A stretch of 64,000 nt of DNA from Rhynchonema sp. JSB1_4 (taxonomy: Eukaryota; Nematoda; Chromadorea; Monhysterida; Xyalidae), in the NCBI GenBank assembly GCA_030248065.1, contig JASAMV010003812.1:1-64000 (forward strand), given 5' to 3'. Below the pieces are notes generated by a model. The model ran no database searches. It had not been told where the DNA came from and worked only from the letters and a program-made list of their open reading frames with translations. Numbering within the stretch: position 1 is the stretch's first letter; each line of letters starts with the position of its first letter. The translations under genes were made by a program, and so were the position numbers. Shown one piece after another: positions 47,065-58,885 of the stretch.

Positions 47065-50000
47065 ATGATCAAACTTGTCACCATGTCACTGCCACAATGG
47101 GCCGTACTTGCCATTCAACTGTCGATTGTAATTAACCTGACCATCGCACAATGTCCACCGACAATACGAGTACCTTGTCGATGTTCGTCGACACGATATG
47201 AACCGGTCAATATTGAGTGTGAGGTATGGTTGAAATGGGTTGCTGTCGTTCGGTGGTTGACGGCGACATTTTGATTTTTTGAACAGGAAGTGAAACGATG
47301 TCGCGTTTGTTATCATGCCCATCGCTGATACATAGAAAGAATTATGCAGCGAAACTATACGCCGAGTGAACAGAAACCCATACAGTTTTACTTCGTCAGG
47401 ATGCGACGTCCCTGTCGAATGTGCTTGAATCACTGGGCAATCCAACCACAGTGATCGACAGTTTGACGATCGCCGACACTCCAATCAGTGATCTGCCTGG
47501 TTTGCGAAATTATCGATTTGCTAATTTGATAGATTATCAATAAGTTTCAATTGAATGATGTATGTTTTTCAGACAGTCCTGAAATTTACCCATCTTTACA
47601 GCCTACGCATTCAGTGGTCTGGCAATCAAACGGCTGAAATTTAGAAACAACGGTTTGACTACCATACATCCAGACGCGTTTGACAGTCCGATCACACAGA
47701 CATTGATGGAATTGGAAATTAGACAGAACCAGTTGGGCGAGGTTCCGCAATCTGGTGAGATTATATCGATTTTAAATTAGCCGCAATCTGGTGAGATTAT
47801 ATCGATTTTAAATTAGCCAACAGTTATTTTTAATATTTTAATTTATCCATCTGTCAGGTCTGCCCCAACTGCGCGCACTACGCACCCTGGTGTTGGCCAA
47901 GAACGGTCTCCGTAGTGTGCCCCAGTCAGCATTTATGAACTATCACAGTCGGAGGCTATTGAAACGACTGGATTTGAGTGGAAACAGACTTCAGGTAAAC
48001 CAATCACGTCACAAAACCTAATGTCTATCTCATCTTCAAGTGATACAGGCAAAAAACGAGAAAAATTAAAATGTCAAACCCCTGATCTCGTTCCAGGACC
48101 TGCCATCAGGCGCGTTTGCAGGCCTGGAGAGCCTGACGGAGCTCAGCCTTGACCAGAATTATCTGGAGCAGATTCCCGGCCCGGCATTAGCGCAACTAAC
48201 TGAGCTCGAAGACTTGTCCATGGCCGTTAACCGGATCACATCTGTTTCCACTGGCTCACTACCGTTTGGGAAGCTGAAGTCACTGAGTTTGGAAGTGAAT
48301 GACATCAGCTACATTCCCAGACATGCGTTTCAAATGGTATGTGGAGTGGTTTATGAAAGTGAAGATTACCTGTTTATGCCTGAAAGTGGAAGGCTTGCCT
48401 GCTCAAGATGGTGGCTGATCGGTCATGTAGAGATCGGGGGATCTTGTGGCTATTCATGCCTGTTGATGTTTCACAGAACCAAAAGGATGTTTCATCCAAT
48501 CAAAAATGTCTGCTTTCGTCTTGCGAATGAGACAGAGGACACATTGCCCGAGTTTCAGATCCCGAACCTTCTCTATCTCTACATTGGCAGCAACCGATTC
48601 AGTTCGATCGATCCGCAATTGTTTTTCTACATTCCAAAGTTGAAAGTTCTGGCGATGAGCAACAATGCGAAAGTTGACAGGATTTCAACGAATGCTTTTC
48701 AGGTCGGTATGCAATGAGAGCTAGTTTTCCAAATTGATAGTTTGCTTGGGCACCATCGCTGTAGGGTCTGTCTAACTCATCATTAAAAGAGCACGAGACA
48801 GTCTGTGTCGACCTTGTGCTGCTGCCCATTTGCATACCGCCCTATCGGTGAGCTGGAGAGCTGGGTTAGTTGGCCTTGAGATCTTCGCTGAGAACAGGCC
48901 GTACTCCTAATGGGCCAGATCGGACGCTACATAAGTGTTGCTTGCCTGCCTTCATAAGTTGAACATGACTCATCAATTGCGATGCTGTTGTTGTCATAAT
49001 CGGCGTTTTGACCAGAGGACACTGTAAACTGAAGAAACATAAACGAATCTACTCATTTTGCTGCAGTACGTGCCCGATCTCGTTCGTCTGGAGATAGCCG
49101 AATGTAATGTTTCATCAATCGACACCGATTCGCTGCAGAAGATCAAGAACGCTCAAGTGATTGTGTTGAATGACAATCAGATTAAAAAGTGCGTACCTTT
49201 TTATTACGAGAATTTCTAGAATTTTTTACAGTTTCTAAAAACGTTTTTCAGAATTTCGCGCACCACATTTGAGGGTCTCAGCCAGTTGGTGTCACTTGAA
49301 TTGAGGAACAACCAAATCAGCGAGATTGACGATCGATCATTCAGTGGACTGCCTGCGTTGAAACAATTGGATTTGGGCAACAATCAACTCGCTTGGTTGA
49401 ATCCACTGACCTTTTGGAACACTTTTGAGCGCACACAGCCAGCGACGTCGCGGGTGTTGTATTTGTATGGTAAGTATGGATCATTCAAAATGAAGATATG
49501 ACAGAGAGTAGTGGGCGGATTTGCATCCCGCACAAGTCACCCAAGCATGTGGAAATGTGGAAAACTACAATTCAGATCGCGGCATGGATAGTTGCGTCTT
49601 CGCCTCAAAAGCAGTGACAATGAAGCTCGGCCCGCTTGAACAGTTATTTTTGAACATGAAATGAGTCAGCTCATAAGAAATCAACGCTACAGTTTTTACC
49701 GTAGTCTTCCTGCCAAACTGCTTAGGTTTAGCATGATAGACTTTTGCTCGCACAACACCAACAAATACAAAACAGGCAACCAATGGTCGTGCGACGGTCG
49801 ACTGTTGTGGTTAGCGAATTGGCTGCGTTCCAATCCGGACATTGTCATTGACGCTCCCGGTCACGAGCCGACCACATGCGCAGCACCGGTGCAGGTCAAG
49901 GGCATGAAATTGCACGATCAATGGTCGACGCTATTGTCAAGCACACAGAGCTCGGCTGTGGGTAAGTCGCGTGATCAATTCATAGGGTCAATCGTCGAAA

Positions 50001-50847
50001 TTAAAAACCAACTGTTTTCTGTCCCTCTATTCGTAAACACATTGGACTGCATGAGTGAAACGTGACGTTTGCAGGTTCAAGCACCGAGTCAGAGGACCCA
50101 ACGGTGCTGTTGGCCGGTCAGTCACCACCAGCCAAAATGTCCGGAGTTGACCTCGTTGCTGTCACTCTCGGTGAGTAAATTTTACAAAATTAAAGAATAT
50201 GAAAATATTGAGTCGCACAATACGAGAATCCATCCAAAACTATTCCTGAATTGACAAGCCAGAAAATTCAAACGTGTGGTCCCACAAAAAGTACGTCTGT
50301 CGTAAACGACATGTTTCAGTGATTCAAAACGTGGTTGATCTGCTGGTCTATTTTCAGATGTAAATGTATTGTAAGAAATACATAGCTCTGTGGTTTAGCG
50401 TGGCTTATAGTTTTAAAATCCTGAAAAATCAAAGTTGTTTTTTATGAATTCTCTATGAACATTTTGTGACCAATACATAAGTGATTTGCAGGCATAATTC
50501 TCGGCATCTTCTGTCTGTCGTTGATCCTGTTGATGATCGTCCGATATTTTGTGTCGAAATCGCGCCGCGACCAAAAACACGATGACGAGCGGCGGCTGGC
50601 GGCTGCGAGTTCAATCAGCGGCCTCTACCAGGCGCCATCCAGTAGCTACGCCATGTCTGGGACCACAGGCGCCTATCCAGGCACCCCCGAGCCTATATAC
50701 GGAATGGGTGCACATCAGTCTTCGGCCTCTGCCGCCTACGCCACCAGGGCCCAGATGCAACAACAGCAGCAAGCCGCGCAGGGCCCCGGGGGTCAGCGGG
50801 CGCAACAGGGCTACTTTCTTAACCGACCCTGGTATTGGTGGTTTTGA
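47065..50847 (+). CDS. Leucine-rich-repeat single-pass membrane protein
   Basis: Cell-surface adhesion or receptor-like protein. The N-terminal signal peptide (MSLPQWAVLAIQLSIVINLTIA from the inner ATG at 47083, or six residues longer from 47065) is followed by an LRRNT-type Cys cluster (CPPTIRVPCRC). About ten or more LRRs follow, spread over exons at 47400-47508, 47604-47753, 47859-47995, 48097-48336, 48529-48702, 49067-49190, 49252-49469 (for example LTELSLDQNYLEQIP, LVSLELRNNQISEI, LKQLDLGNNQLAWL). An LRRCT cap lies in 49775-49960 (WSCDGRLLWLANWLRS, CAAP). A short linker leads to a TM helix (IILGIFCLSLILLMIV, exon from 50492), a basic stop-transfer KSRRDQKH, and a Tyr/Ala/Gln-rich cytoplasmic tail ending WYWWF. 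No catalytic domain; no PDZ-binding motif obvious. Ligand unknown. Confidence 0.88.
47747..47818 (+). repeat. 36-bp tandem duplication spanning an exon/intron junction
   Basis: Two identical units beginning CCGCAATCTGGTGAGATTAT lie head to tail, so the last exon bases and the GTGAGA splice donor of the LRR gene are present twice. If the downstream donor were used, the insert would encode GEIISILN then stop (TAG), so only the first donor keeps the frame open. Confidence 0.9.
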
Positions 50848-51280
50848 TCGAAGGGTGGAACTGTTTGGCCGACCCGTTTTTGGCTCTCATGTGCTGAGTT
50901 TGATAAATTGCTATGATTTGTGACCGTGCACAGTTTATAAGCTTCGTTCGATTCTCATTTTGTTGTTATGGTGTCTTGTGTTATGGAACTGCTGTGTGTG
51001 TATCTAGCTCACTGTTGTACAGCTGCACCTACCTTCTTTTTTATTGTTGCTGCGTTTGAAAATGTATGTGCTCTTTGCTTTCATGTGTTGTCCGGTAGCA
51101 CCAATGACAGTCTCTTCTCTCAAGCTGAAGCTCCGATAACTCGTCGTTGTATCCGCGTTTTTATCTTTCGTCAAGTGGAATACGAAATTGGATAAAACTA
51201 AATTATCTCTTTTATCAAAAAACTAGCAGGTGTGCAAGGTACTAAAACCGGGTCACATCATGATATTCTTTGAAACAATC
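50848..51280. other. Intergenic DNA between convergent genes
   Basis: 3' flanks of the LRR gene and of the minus-strand UGT gene. No feature recognised. Confidence 0.4.
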
Positions 51281-51287
51281 ACCGAGC

Positions 51288-51360
51288 AACGAAGAAAGCA
51301 AGAATGGCGTATTGCATGCTGTTGAACAGCCAAACATCAACATTGAAGTCACGTAACCAA
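51288..51360 (-). pseudogene. Relic or alternative UGT terminal exon
   Basis: On the minus strand this reads FNVDVWLFNSMQYAILAFFVAR then stop. It aligns with the membrane tail FNVDVWLFIGMQCAIAAFFLSGDK of the two neighbouring UGT genes. It lies just downstream of the first UGT's stop codon. It may be the remnant of a third tandem UGT or an unused alternative last exon. The flank 51389-51440 also resembles 54751-54825. Confidence 0.65.
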
Positions 51361-51444
51361 AAATGATTCATTCTGTAGTACATAATAATGCAGTAGGTCT
51401 GAACTTTCGTGCACTGATTGAGATTCAACAATCAAAGAACACAT

Positions 51445-54371
51445 TCACTTATCGCCAGATAGAAAAAAGGCAGCGATGGCGCATTGCATACCGATGAACA
51501 GCCAAACATCAACGTTGAAGTATATGATGGAAGGCACATTGTCGGATTTTGGTCTGAGTGCATTGATGTTGTGTCGATGTCGTTTCACATAGTCCAACCA
51601 CCAGACAGTGACTGGCCAACCATTGCGTGCGGCACCCAGCCATTCACGGACGTCACGCAGCATACCACGCAACTTGACACTGCGCGCGTGCATGCTGCAA
51701 ATGAGTTGGGCTATCGATAGGTGCTGTGAAGGCATTCGACTGTGTTCCTTTATTGAGGAACATTGGTTTGTCGTGCCGTACCTATCATCTTTCAGTATTG
51801 ATTGTACGCTTTCCGCCAGACTATCCGTGTTAAGCGTCGCCTTGTCACTCGACCGGCACACACCCATGTTCTCGAGCAGTGCCACATTTGATGGGTGGTC
51901 GAAACCGAGAGCAATGCCTGGGATGAGCACAACGATTGGGTTTTTGAAAAAAAAACGGCGTGCAATGCACAAAACAATCCAACCGAGCATTGGTACGCCA
52001 AAATACATCGCCTCCAAATATGTGGTCAATCCTCCATGCGTGATTAGCAATCGTGTCTTGGGATGGTCTATAAATTTCGATTTTTTCATTTTCCTGAAAT
52101 TTCTGTTTCAGAAATTTCTCGATTCAACACTTACTCAGGACGCCAAGTTGGTCGTACCACGGTGTCACGAAGAAGTTCGATGGCCACGGACCACCGACAC
52201 TCGTGCAATTCTCATCTGTTGTGCGCCAAATGACGCGATAATCGGTGAATTTGGCTAATGTTTCATTCAAAGGTACGGCCAACCACTCTGGCATCGTTAC
52301 CAATGTGCCAACCGTGGTCATGGAAAAAATGATTGTGCCTTTCGACATTGGATCATCGACAAACTTTCGCAGCTCCTGAGACAATTACATAATGTTTGAC
52401 CCATTTTGCGCATAAAATCAGCACGATCACAAGGCTGCCTGACCCCTTTCAGTTCGTGCCCAGTGAAATCTGTTGGTTCGAGGTGTTGCTGATTGAGTGC
52501 CGTTGGCTTGGGAAACTCGACCAGTCGGTTCTGTTTGTAGAGACTGCAAATTCCAGTTGTGTTGTTTATTTCAGCTGTCGGTGCTTTGATTAAGGACTAT
52601 AGCAAAACGTTGAGGTCATTACCTGAACACGCTGTTTAGCGCAACATCTGTCCAGCCAACCTGCAGCAACGCACCGAAATTGTGCCATTGTAAGCCCTGC
52701 AAGAATGTTTTGATTCGTGCTGCGTAGTTGTGGGAAATGGCAATGCACCTGTCCATTCACTACATGGAATTGTACTAGGGAGGTTAGTGGCTAATTGGGG
52801 ACCACAATGGCGTTCAGAAATAAAGAGAAAGAATGTTACTATATAGAGTGTAGACTGTGTACACGTGCGGTTTGTGCTTTGAGGGCACATGCAGCGCATA
52901 TGACGCGTGGTGAGGGCAGCGGTTTCGAGCCGAGACTGCGGCTGCCGGGTCTCATCAGTTATATTGACAGCCAGGGACTAGCTCCGACCTCCAACTAAAA
53001 CCTGATACAGTTTCAGAGTCACGGAGTCAAACTAAATAGTTTGGGTGAAACCTCACGCGGCCACAACTGCGAACAGCGTACTGAACCTGTGCCAGGGCTG
53101 CCGTGTACCTGACACCATACTGTAGGTGGTGCGTAAACGTTCCCAATGTTAAAGGCAAAGAACGAGAAAATGGACTACAGCAACACACCAAGTTGTTCGG
53201 CATCATTTGATCAAAAGTGTTCTCCAATCGGTCGTAGAAACTCATGCGATCAGTGCGTGAGCGAATGATCGACTTTGATGTGCTGAATGGCATGGGTACG
53301 GCTGAATGGAGTTCGGACAGGTAGATCTGGAATGTTCAGCTGCTGGGCTTCTTTAAAGAGGGACAATATATATAAAAAAAAATAAAAAAAAAAAAAAAAA
53401 AATATGGGCAACTTTGTTTGAACGATATTATGTGATCACTCATCTATATAGCACAGTATAAGCAAAGGCCACAAACATGCGATATCCGGTTGCCCGGTTT
53501 AAAGAGGCATATGGGCAACTTTGTTTGTAAGAAGAGCAAAGAATATGCTCACCGGTCCAATCGGTGAGAAGGCGACATAAGGGATTTGGAACTGATTGAC
53601 GATCGGCCAATTGCATGTGGTCAGGAAGATGTCGATTACAGCGAGATCGTAGTTGGCTGATCGGATACGATCGATTAAATCTGGCTGGAACAGAACAACA
53701 TTGTATAAATTAGAGCAGTTGACGTCAGCATAAAAAAGGAATTATTGCATAGTAATCGAACTCACAACTATAGCCCCAACTAATTTCTTGGTCAGCTTAC
53801 TTCTTATATCACAACTACGTTTGTAATCGGCCGTTAACCTGATCGTTGACAGCATGACACGGTTTCATAGCTTGCCACCATCCACCAAACATCATCTTCA
53901 TGCCGTACCACCAACACCAGGTCAGACTGTCCTGTGACCAGAGCACATCATTCACCCATTGCATACGATCGAAACTGACGTTGGTTACGTCCAACAGATG
54001 CGTTCCTGATTTGAACGAAAGTTAGCTTATGCAAAGCCACCTTAGTTATGAGAATGAATGAAAACAAGCAACCTTTCGGCACAGGCACTTTCGTGACCCG
54101 TTCGGTTGCAGCAAACCTTAAAATGGTCACGTTGACGTTGGGCACATGTTTCAATAGCATATCAGCCATCAGGTACATGTCCTAATTTTTTATAAAAATT
54201 ACCGTATTTGTAATCAGATTGAACTTCGCAATGAGATGTTTGAACGCAGCTAACCTTGACATGAGTTGCAGCCAAGTGATGGGGAATGAGAAGATACTTT
54301 GGTCCCACTTCGATAGTCAGACACCGGGTGACACACTGCAGAGTACACGTTAGTGCCAAGACAACCCGCAT
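51445..54371 (-). CDS. UDP-glucuronosyltransferase (UGT), copy 1
   Basis: ER enzyme that conjugates small lipophilic molecules with a UDP-sugar. The first exon (54371 down to about 54255) has a signal peptide and LIPHHLAATHVK. Further exons: DMYLMADMLLKHVPNVNVT (from 54181), GTHLLDVTNVSFDRMQW (~54006), PDLIDRIRSANYDLAVIDIF (~53683), YLSELHSAVPMPF (~53325), HNFGALLQVGWTD (~52690), LVEFPKPTALNQQH (~52535), FVDDPMSKGTIIFSMTTVG (52372), donor-binding THGGLTTYLEAMYFGVPML (~52065) and P-GIALGFDHPSNV (~51925). The last exon (51702-51445) encodes a single TM helix (YFNVDVWLFIGMQCAIAAFF) and a very short tail SGDK, as expected for an ER type-I protein. The usual Asp-Gln of the UGT signature reads Asp-His. 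Acceptor substrate unknown. Confidence 0.9.
52850..53000. repeat. Possible tRNA-like fragment in a UGT1 intron
   Basis: GACGCGTGGTGAGGGCAGCGG followed by GGTTTCGAGCC loosely resembles the tRNA-like repeats at 561-650 and 29930-30030. Weak evidence. Confidence 0.25.
53350..53535. repeat. Direct repeat interrupted by an A-tract in a UGT1 intron
   Basis: TTTAAAGAGG followed by ATATGGGCAACTTTGTTTG is present twice. In the first copy (53351-53420) an A-rich stretch of about 35 bases sits between the two parts; the second copy (53500-53531) is continuous. This looks like a tandem duplication with later A-tract expansion or a poly-A insertion. Confidence 0.6.
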
Positions 54372-54832
54372 TTTTAAACTACGTTTAAAATCAATTTTGA
54401 TCTATATAAAAAAGTTTGTACAACAGCTGAGGGAAGAATAAATGTGGATAAAAAATCGAGACCGGAATCGTTTGTACCTGAAAGGAGAAGATTATTCAGA
54501 GAGTGCACACACGCTGTCGAAGCAACAGGCAGGCAACTTACTCCCAAGGCCAGGTCCTTGAAACAAAGGCTGAAACTTTGATCAAATAAACAGAACCGCA
54601 TGTTCTGTGTGCGATTGCAGCTGCAGCAACGCACGGTGGACACAAAAACAAAGGAATACGATCGTTATGTATACTTTTTATACTGTGCATCGTTAAACGA
54701 AAGCGAATAAAAACTTCATCCGTATGTTCGTAGCAGATAGTACATGCATCGTAGGTCTGAACTCAAACTTTCGAACCCTGACCAATCAATGATCGATTAG
54801 TTTGCTAAGGATTCAACAATCAAATAACACAT

Positions 54833-57754
54833 TCACTTATCGCCCGATAGAAAAAAGGCAGCGATGGCGCATTGCATGCCAATGAACAGCCAAACATCAA
54901 CGTTGAAGTATATGATGGAAGGCACATTGTCGGATTTTGGTCTGAGTGCATTGATGTTGTGTCGATGTCGTCTCACATAGTCCAACCACCAGACAGTGAC
55001 CGGCCAACCATTGCGTGCGGCACCCAGCCATTCACGTACGTCACGCAGCATACCACGCAACTTGACACTGCGCGCGTGCATGCTGCAAAACGGGATAAAT
55101 GCTAATTTGTCTTCATGACTTAAACTGAGACAAATATGTATCAGTTGCTGACGTTCTGAGGTTTAGATAGACAAAGTTCTGAGGACTCTGGTGGCATTGT
55201 CATCAGACTACACGTTCGGCGATCGCATAGATTTAACAAATGCATTCGATGTGAATCCGCTCCCAACTGACCTCGTGAAGCTAAAGGTCAAGCCTACCTT
55301 TCATCCGTTAGTACCTTGCGAACTTTCTTTATCAGATCGGTTGAGTGCAGCGTTCCCTTGTTGGCTCCAATGCAGACTCCCAGACGTTCGAGACGTGCCA
55401 CATTGGCGCCATGGTCAAATCCCAACGGTATACCTGGGTACGTTAATAGCATCAGCGTTGGAGAAGATGTCTACGTTGTGGTTGAACTTCACAAACTCAT
55501 AAGAACAGACCTAACATCGGTACCCCAAAGTACATCGCCTCGAAATAACTGGTCAGACCGCCATGGGTAATGAGAAGTCGCGTTTTGGGGTGAGCTGCAA
55601 AGATGAAGTCCTGGTCTGAAGTCCAAGTCACCGAACTATGTACGAACACGTCAAAACGAATTCAGCATCCTCAACTTCAACTAACAAAGCACTCCAATCT
55701 GGTCAAACCAGGACGTCACGTGAAAATGTTTGCCCGACAAAGTTACATTCTCGTCTTTGTGGATTTTGCGCCAGATGATACGATAGTCAGTGAACTGCGA
55801 CAATGTTTCATTCAGTGGTCGAGCAATGTGATCCGGTATTCGCTTGACAGCTCCAGTCGTTGTCATGGAAAAGATGATCGTACCCTTTGAGGTCGGATCA
55901 TCCACAAACATGCGAAGGTCCTGGAATCGTTTAGGCATGTGTATTGTGTACGAAACAACATAACGACGAGCTTAAAGTAAAGTGGAGGTTACCCCTGTGA
56001 GTTCATGCCCATCCATATTGTGCGGTTCATGTTGTTGTTGCGTGAGCGCAGTGGGTTTCGGGAACTCGACCAGCGTGTTCAATTTGTAGAAACTTGAAGT
56101 TGTGGGTTACAAAAGTTAAAGGCACCTGATGGATGAGCAGAAAAACAATTGGGAACCTGAAAATATGCGATTGTGTCAGATTGGTCCAGCCAATTCGCAG
56201 CATTATACCGAGATGATGAAATCGCCAAGCCTGCAATCGAGAAACTGACCGCTTTGGCAGAAATTCACTGGTAGAAAGAAGATTCGTGGTATGTACATAT
56301 GTACATAAGGGTCTATTTATACTTCTGACTTCCGGGAAGTAGAAGTCAAAATCCGGAGAAGTCACTACCACGCAGAAGTGCCCGGCAAGGCAGGATGCTT
56401 AGCGTCCTGTCCCCCCTCCCTTCCCGCCGCCTCCTTTTTTCTCTTTTCTGTTCTGGGGGCGGGAAGGGGACCAAGATTCGTAGTATAAACCGACCTTTAC
56501 TGTACGTAGAGTTCTGTGACAAAATGAGTTAGAAATGGATCGTCCATTTCGCATGACTCCACTCACTAAATTATAAAGAATGACTTGGTAGAGCATGGCT
56601 CTGACGCGTTCGCCGAAACTCATTCGATCGCTGTGTCCCGAGTTGAGCGGAGCCGTGGTGGAGAATGGGTGGGGAACTGATGAATACCGCTCGAGCATGT
56701 ACACCTGAGAACTGGTGTTGTTTCACATACAGGCACATGTTTAACGGGACAGTCGAGCAGCCCTTCTAACCGGCACGACCGGTTGAAATCCGATGTAGGG
56801 CACTTGCAGATGATTCATAATGGCGTAGTTGCACGACGAAGCGAACGCGTCGATTATCGCCAGATCGTAGTTGGCCGCCTTCAGGCGTTCGACCAAAGCC
56901 GGCTACAAAAAAACGAACAAATTCAAGCGTCGCTGTATGATATGATAAAAATCGTTCAGCCAGTCTACCAACATTGTTAGCGATGACGCGACATGGTTCC
57001 ATGCCGAGAAAGTACGCGCTCAGCAACATAACAGCGCCGTCCCAGACGGATTTATGCTTCGACCACATGTGTTTGTCGACGACCGGCATTGTCCAATCAG
57101 CATCCATGTTCGTGAAATCGATCACGTGCGCACCTGCAGCAATCGATTATTGATTGACTTTGATTCTCAATCGTTTTAATTGAACGGTCGTGAATGGCGA
57201 GTGAGGCTTGAGAACATATTAACGCTTCTCGTTCTTGTCTGGCGATCGCCCTCACGTGATCGATGTGATTTCGGGCACAGTGGTGTGTCGCTCAACAATC
57301 AACGGCACTTGTTGCTCCACACACATGTAGTATGTTGCAAGTGAATGTTCTTCTAGAAACCTTTTGGCGTTGGTATTTCCATTGTTTTCTTCACCGGAGC
57401 GTACTTCAATATGGTCACGTTTGCGCCGGCATACTTCAGCAGCATTTCGGCCATTCGATACATGTCCTGACAACATGACCAATGTTCTAAATCTGTCCAG
57501 ATGTGCAACCCCATTGTTGTTTAACTTGAACTGGTTGACAACAGTTTCAAAGTCGGTCGGTGCTCCATATCATGAGCAAAGTAGAATAACCCCATTTTGA
57601 CGTTGGGGTGTATGTGTATTACCTTGACATGCGAGGGTCCAATCGAGTGCGGCATGAGCAGGTAGTTGCCATTACCTTCGGTTGTGACTTGTTGCACAAA
57701 CCACAGCAGCACAAAAACGCAGACGAACATTGATGATTTGCTGAACACCATCAA
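54833..57754 (-). CDS. UDP-glucuronosyltransferase (UGT), copy 2
   Basis: Tandem paralogue of the UGT at 51445-54371 with the same exon order. The first exon from 57754 has a signal peptide and YLLMPHSIGPSHVK. Then DMYRMAEMLLKYAGANVT (~57470), GAHVIDFTNMDADWTMP (~57134), LVERLKAANYDLAIIDAF (~56900), YMLERYSSVPHPF (~56704), HHLGIMLRIGWTN (~56235), LVEFPKPTALTQQQH (~56085), FVDDPTSKGTIIFSMTTTG (~55915), THGGLTSYFEAMYFGVPML (~55580), GIPLGFDHGANVARLERLGVC (~55433), and the membrane tail 55081-54833. Asp-His replaces the canonical Asp-Gln here too. Most exons are clearly diverged from copy 1, but the last exon differs by a single residue (VRRH for VKRH). Acceptor unknown; phase-II detoxification is the likely role. 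Confidence 0.9.
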
Positions 57755-58040
57755 GAATACTGCAATTCTTGTTGAATTAGGGATTCAATTCAATTAAAAT
57801 CGCAGATGCACAATCGTCCACAAATATGCATTCATTTTCCTTTTCACGCCTACTTTTTGTGGAATAGAATGTAGGTAAACATTTTGTTGGCAAAACGAGG
57901 CGTCATTTCTTCACGTACACATGAGTGAACGTCTGTCTACTTGTACACCAAAGGGAACCTCTGATTGGAATGCACTTTTCTTTGCCAATTAATGTTTCTG
58001 TCTTGCGCGTTAATTAGCGGCCCAGATGAGCGCACACTGC
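57755..58040. promoter_or_regulatory. Upstream flank of UGT copy 2
   Basis: Expected to contain the promoter of the minus-strand UGT starting at 57754. No TATA box or other defined element could be identified. Confidence 0.3.
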
Positions 58041-58042
58041 GA

Positions 58043-58043
<1 letters not shown>

Positions 58044-58118
<75 letters not shown>

Positions 58119-58121
58119 TGT

Positions 58122-58163
<42 letters not shown>
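58044..58163. repeat. (TG)n microsatellite followed by a 42-base G run
   Basis: TG repeats from 58044 to 58117, then GGTGT and an uninterrupted run of 42 guanines (58122-58163), followed by GTGGTGGTGGGGGTGG. The G run is among the strongest G-quadruplex-forming candidates possible. Its exact length in the assembly should be treated with caution. Confidence 0.9.
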
Positions 58164-58164
<1 letters not shown>

Positions 58165-58885
58165 GTGGTGGTGGGGGTGGAGTGTGCTGGGTCTGGGTGA
58201 TGTAATACCAAACACGCAACCATATTCACACGCTGCGCATGATGTTATGACGGCGACACTTGCAGTTTCGTTGTGCTACGATGTACTGAGTGCAGTAATG
58301 TTGGTCTGTTTCGCCCTGCTTTCGCAGGCAGACCGAGGCGCCAGGGCTCGTCAGTGCGAACGCCTCTGGCAAGTCATTCGAGTCATTCGTACGTGGAGTT
58401 CAAATTACAGCAACAACCATGGTGTGCATCTATATGTAGTTTGAACTGCGCAACATTCAACCATGTTTTGTGGTCTTGATTCTCACAGATCGTTCCGAAA
58501 CCTTCTCCCATTGAACGCCACACCGTGGTTGTCTTCAATCAGACTTGACTAGAAAGTGCCTTTTTACTGGTTTTTTATAACAAGGCAAAAATAAGCAAAA
58601 CAGCTTTTTCGGGAAGCCAGCACATAATTGTGTCAACAATATATCATCTCAAATGAGCATTGAAACGCTGGAAAACAACTGATAAAAACGGGTTTCCTTG
58701 ACAGATGCTAGAAAGCAAGATAAGAAATAGCTTGGATGCATCGACTTATCAGCCGCTCGAACCACTATAAAACGACCAAGTTACATAACTAAACCTTATT
58801 GTTTAAAAAACAGAGTGAGAGCCTGCCGGAATAAACTAGGTACCTTTCCTAAAAAATCAAAACACAAAAGAAAAAGCCGAGCAAA
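58164..58885. other. Intergenic DNA and 5' flank of the GST gene
   Basis: No gene supported. A poor TATAA-like TATAAAACG occurs at 58766, about 120 bases before the GST start. Confidence 0.35.
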
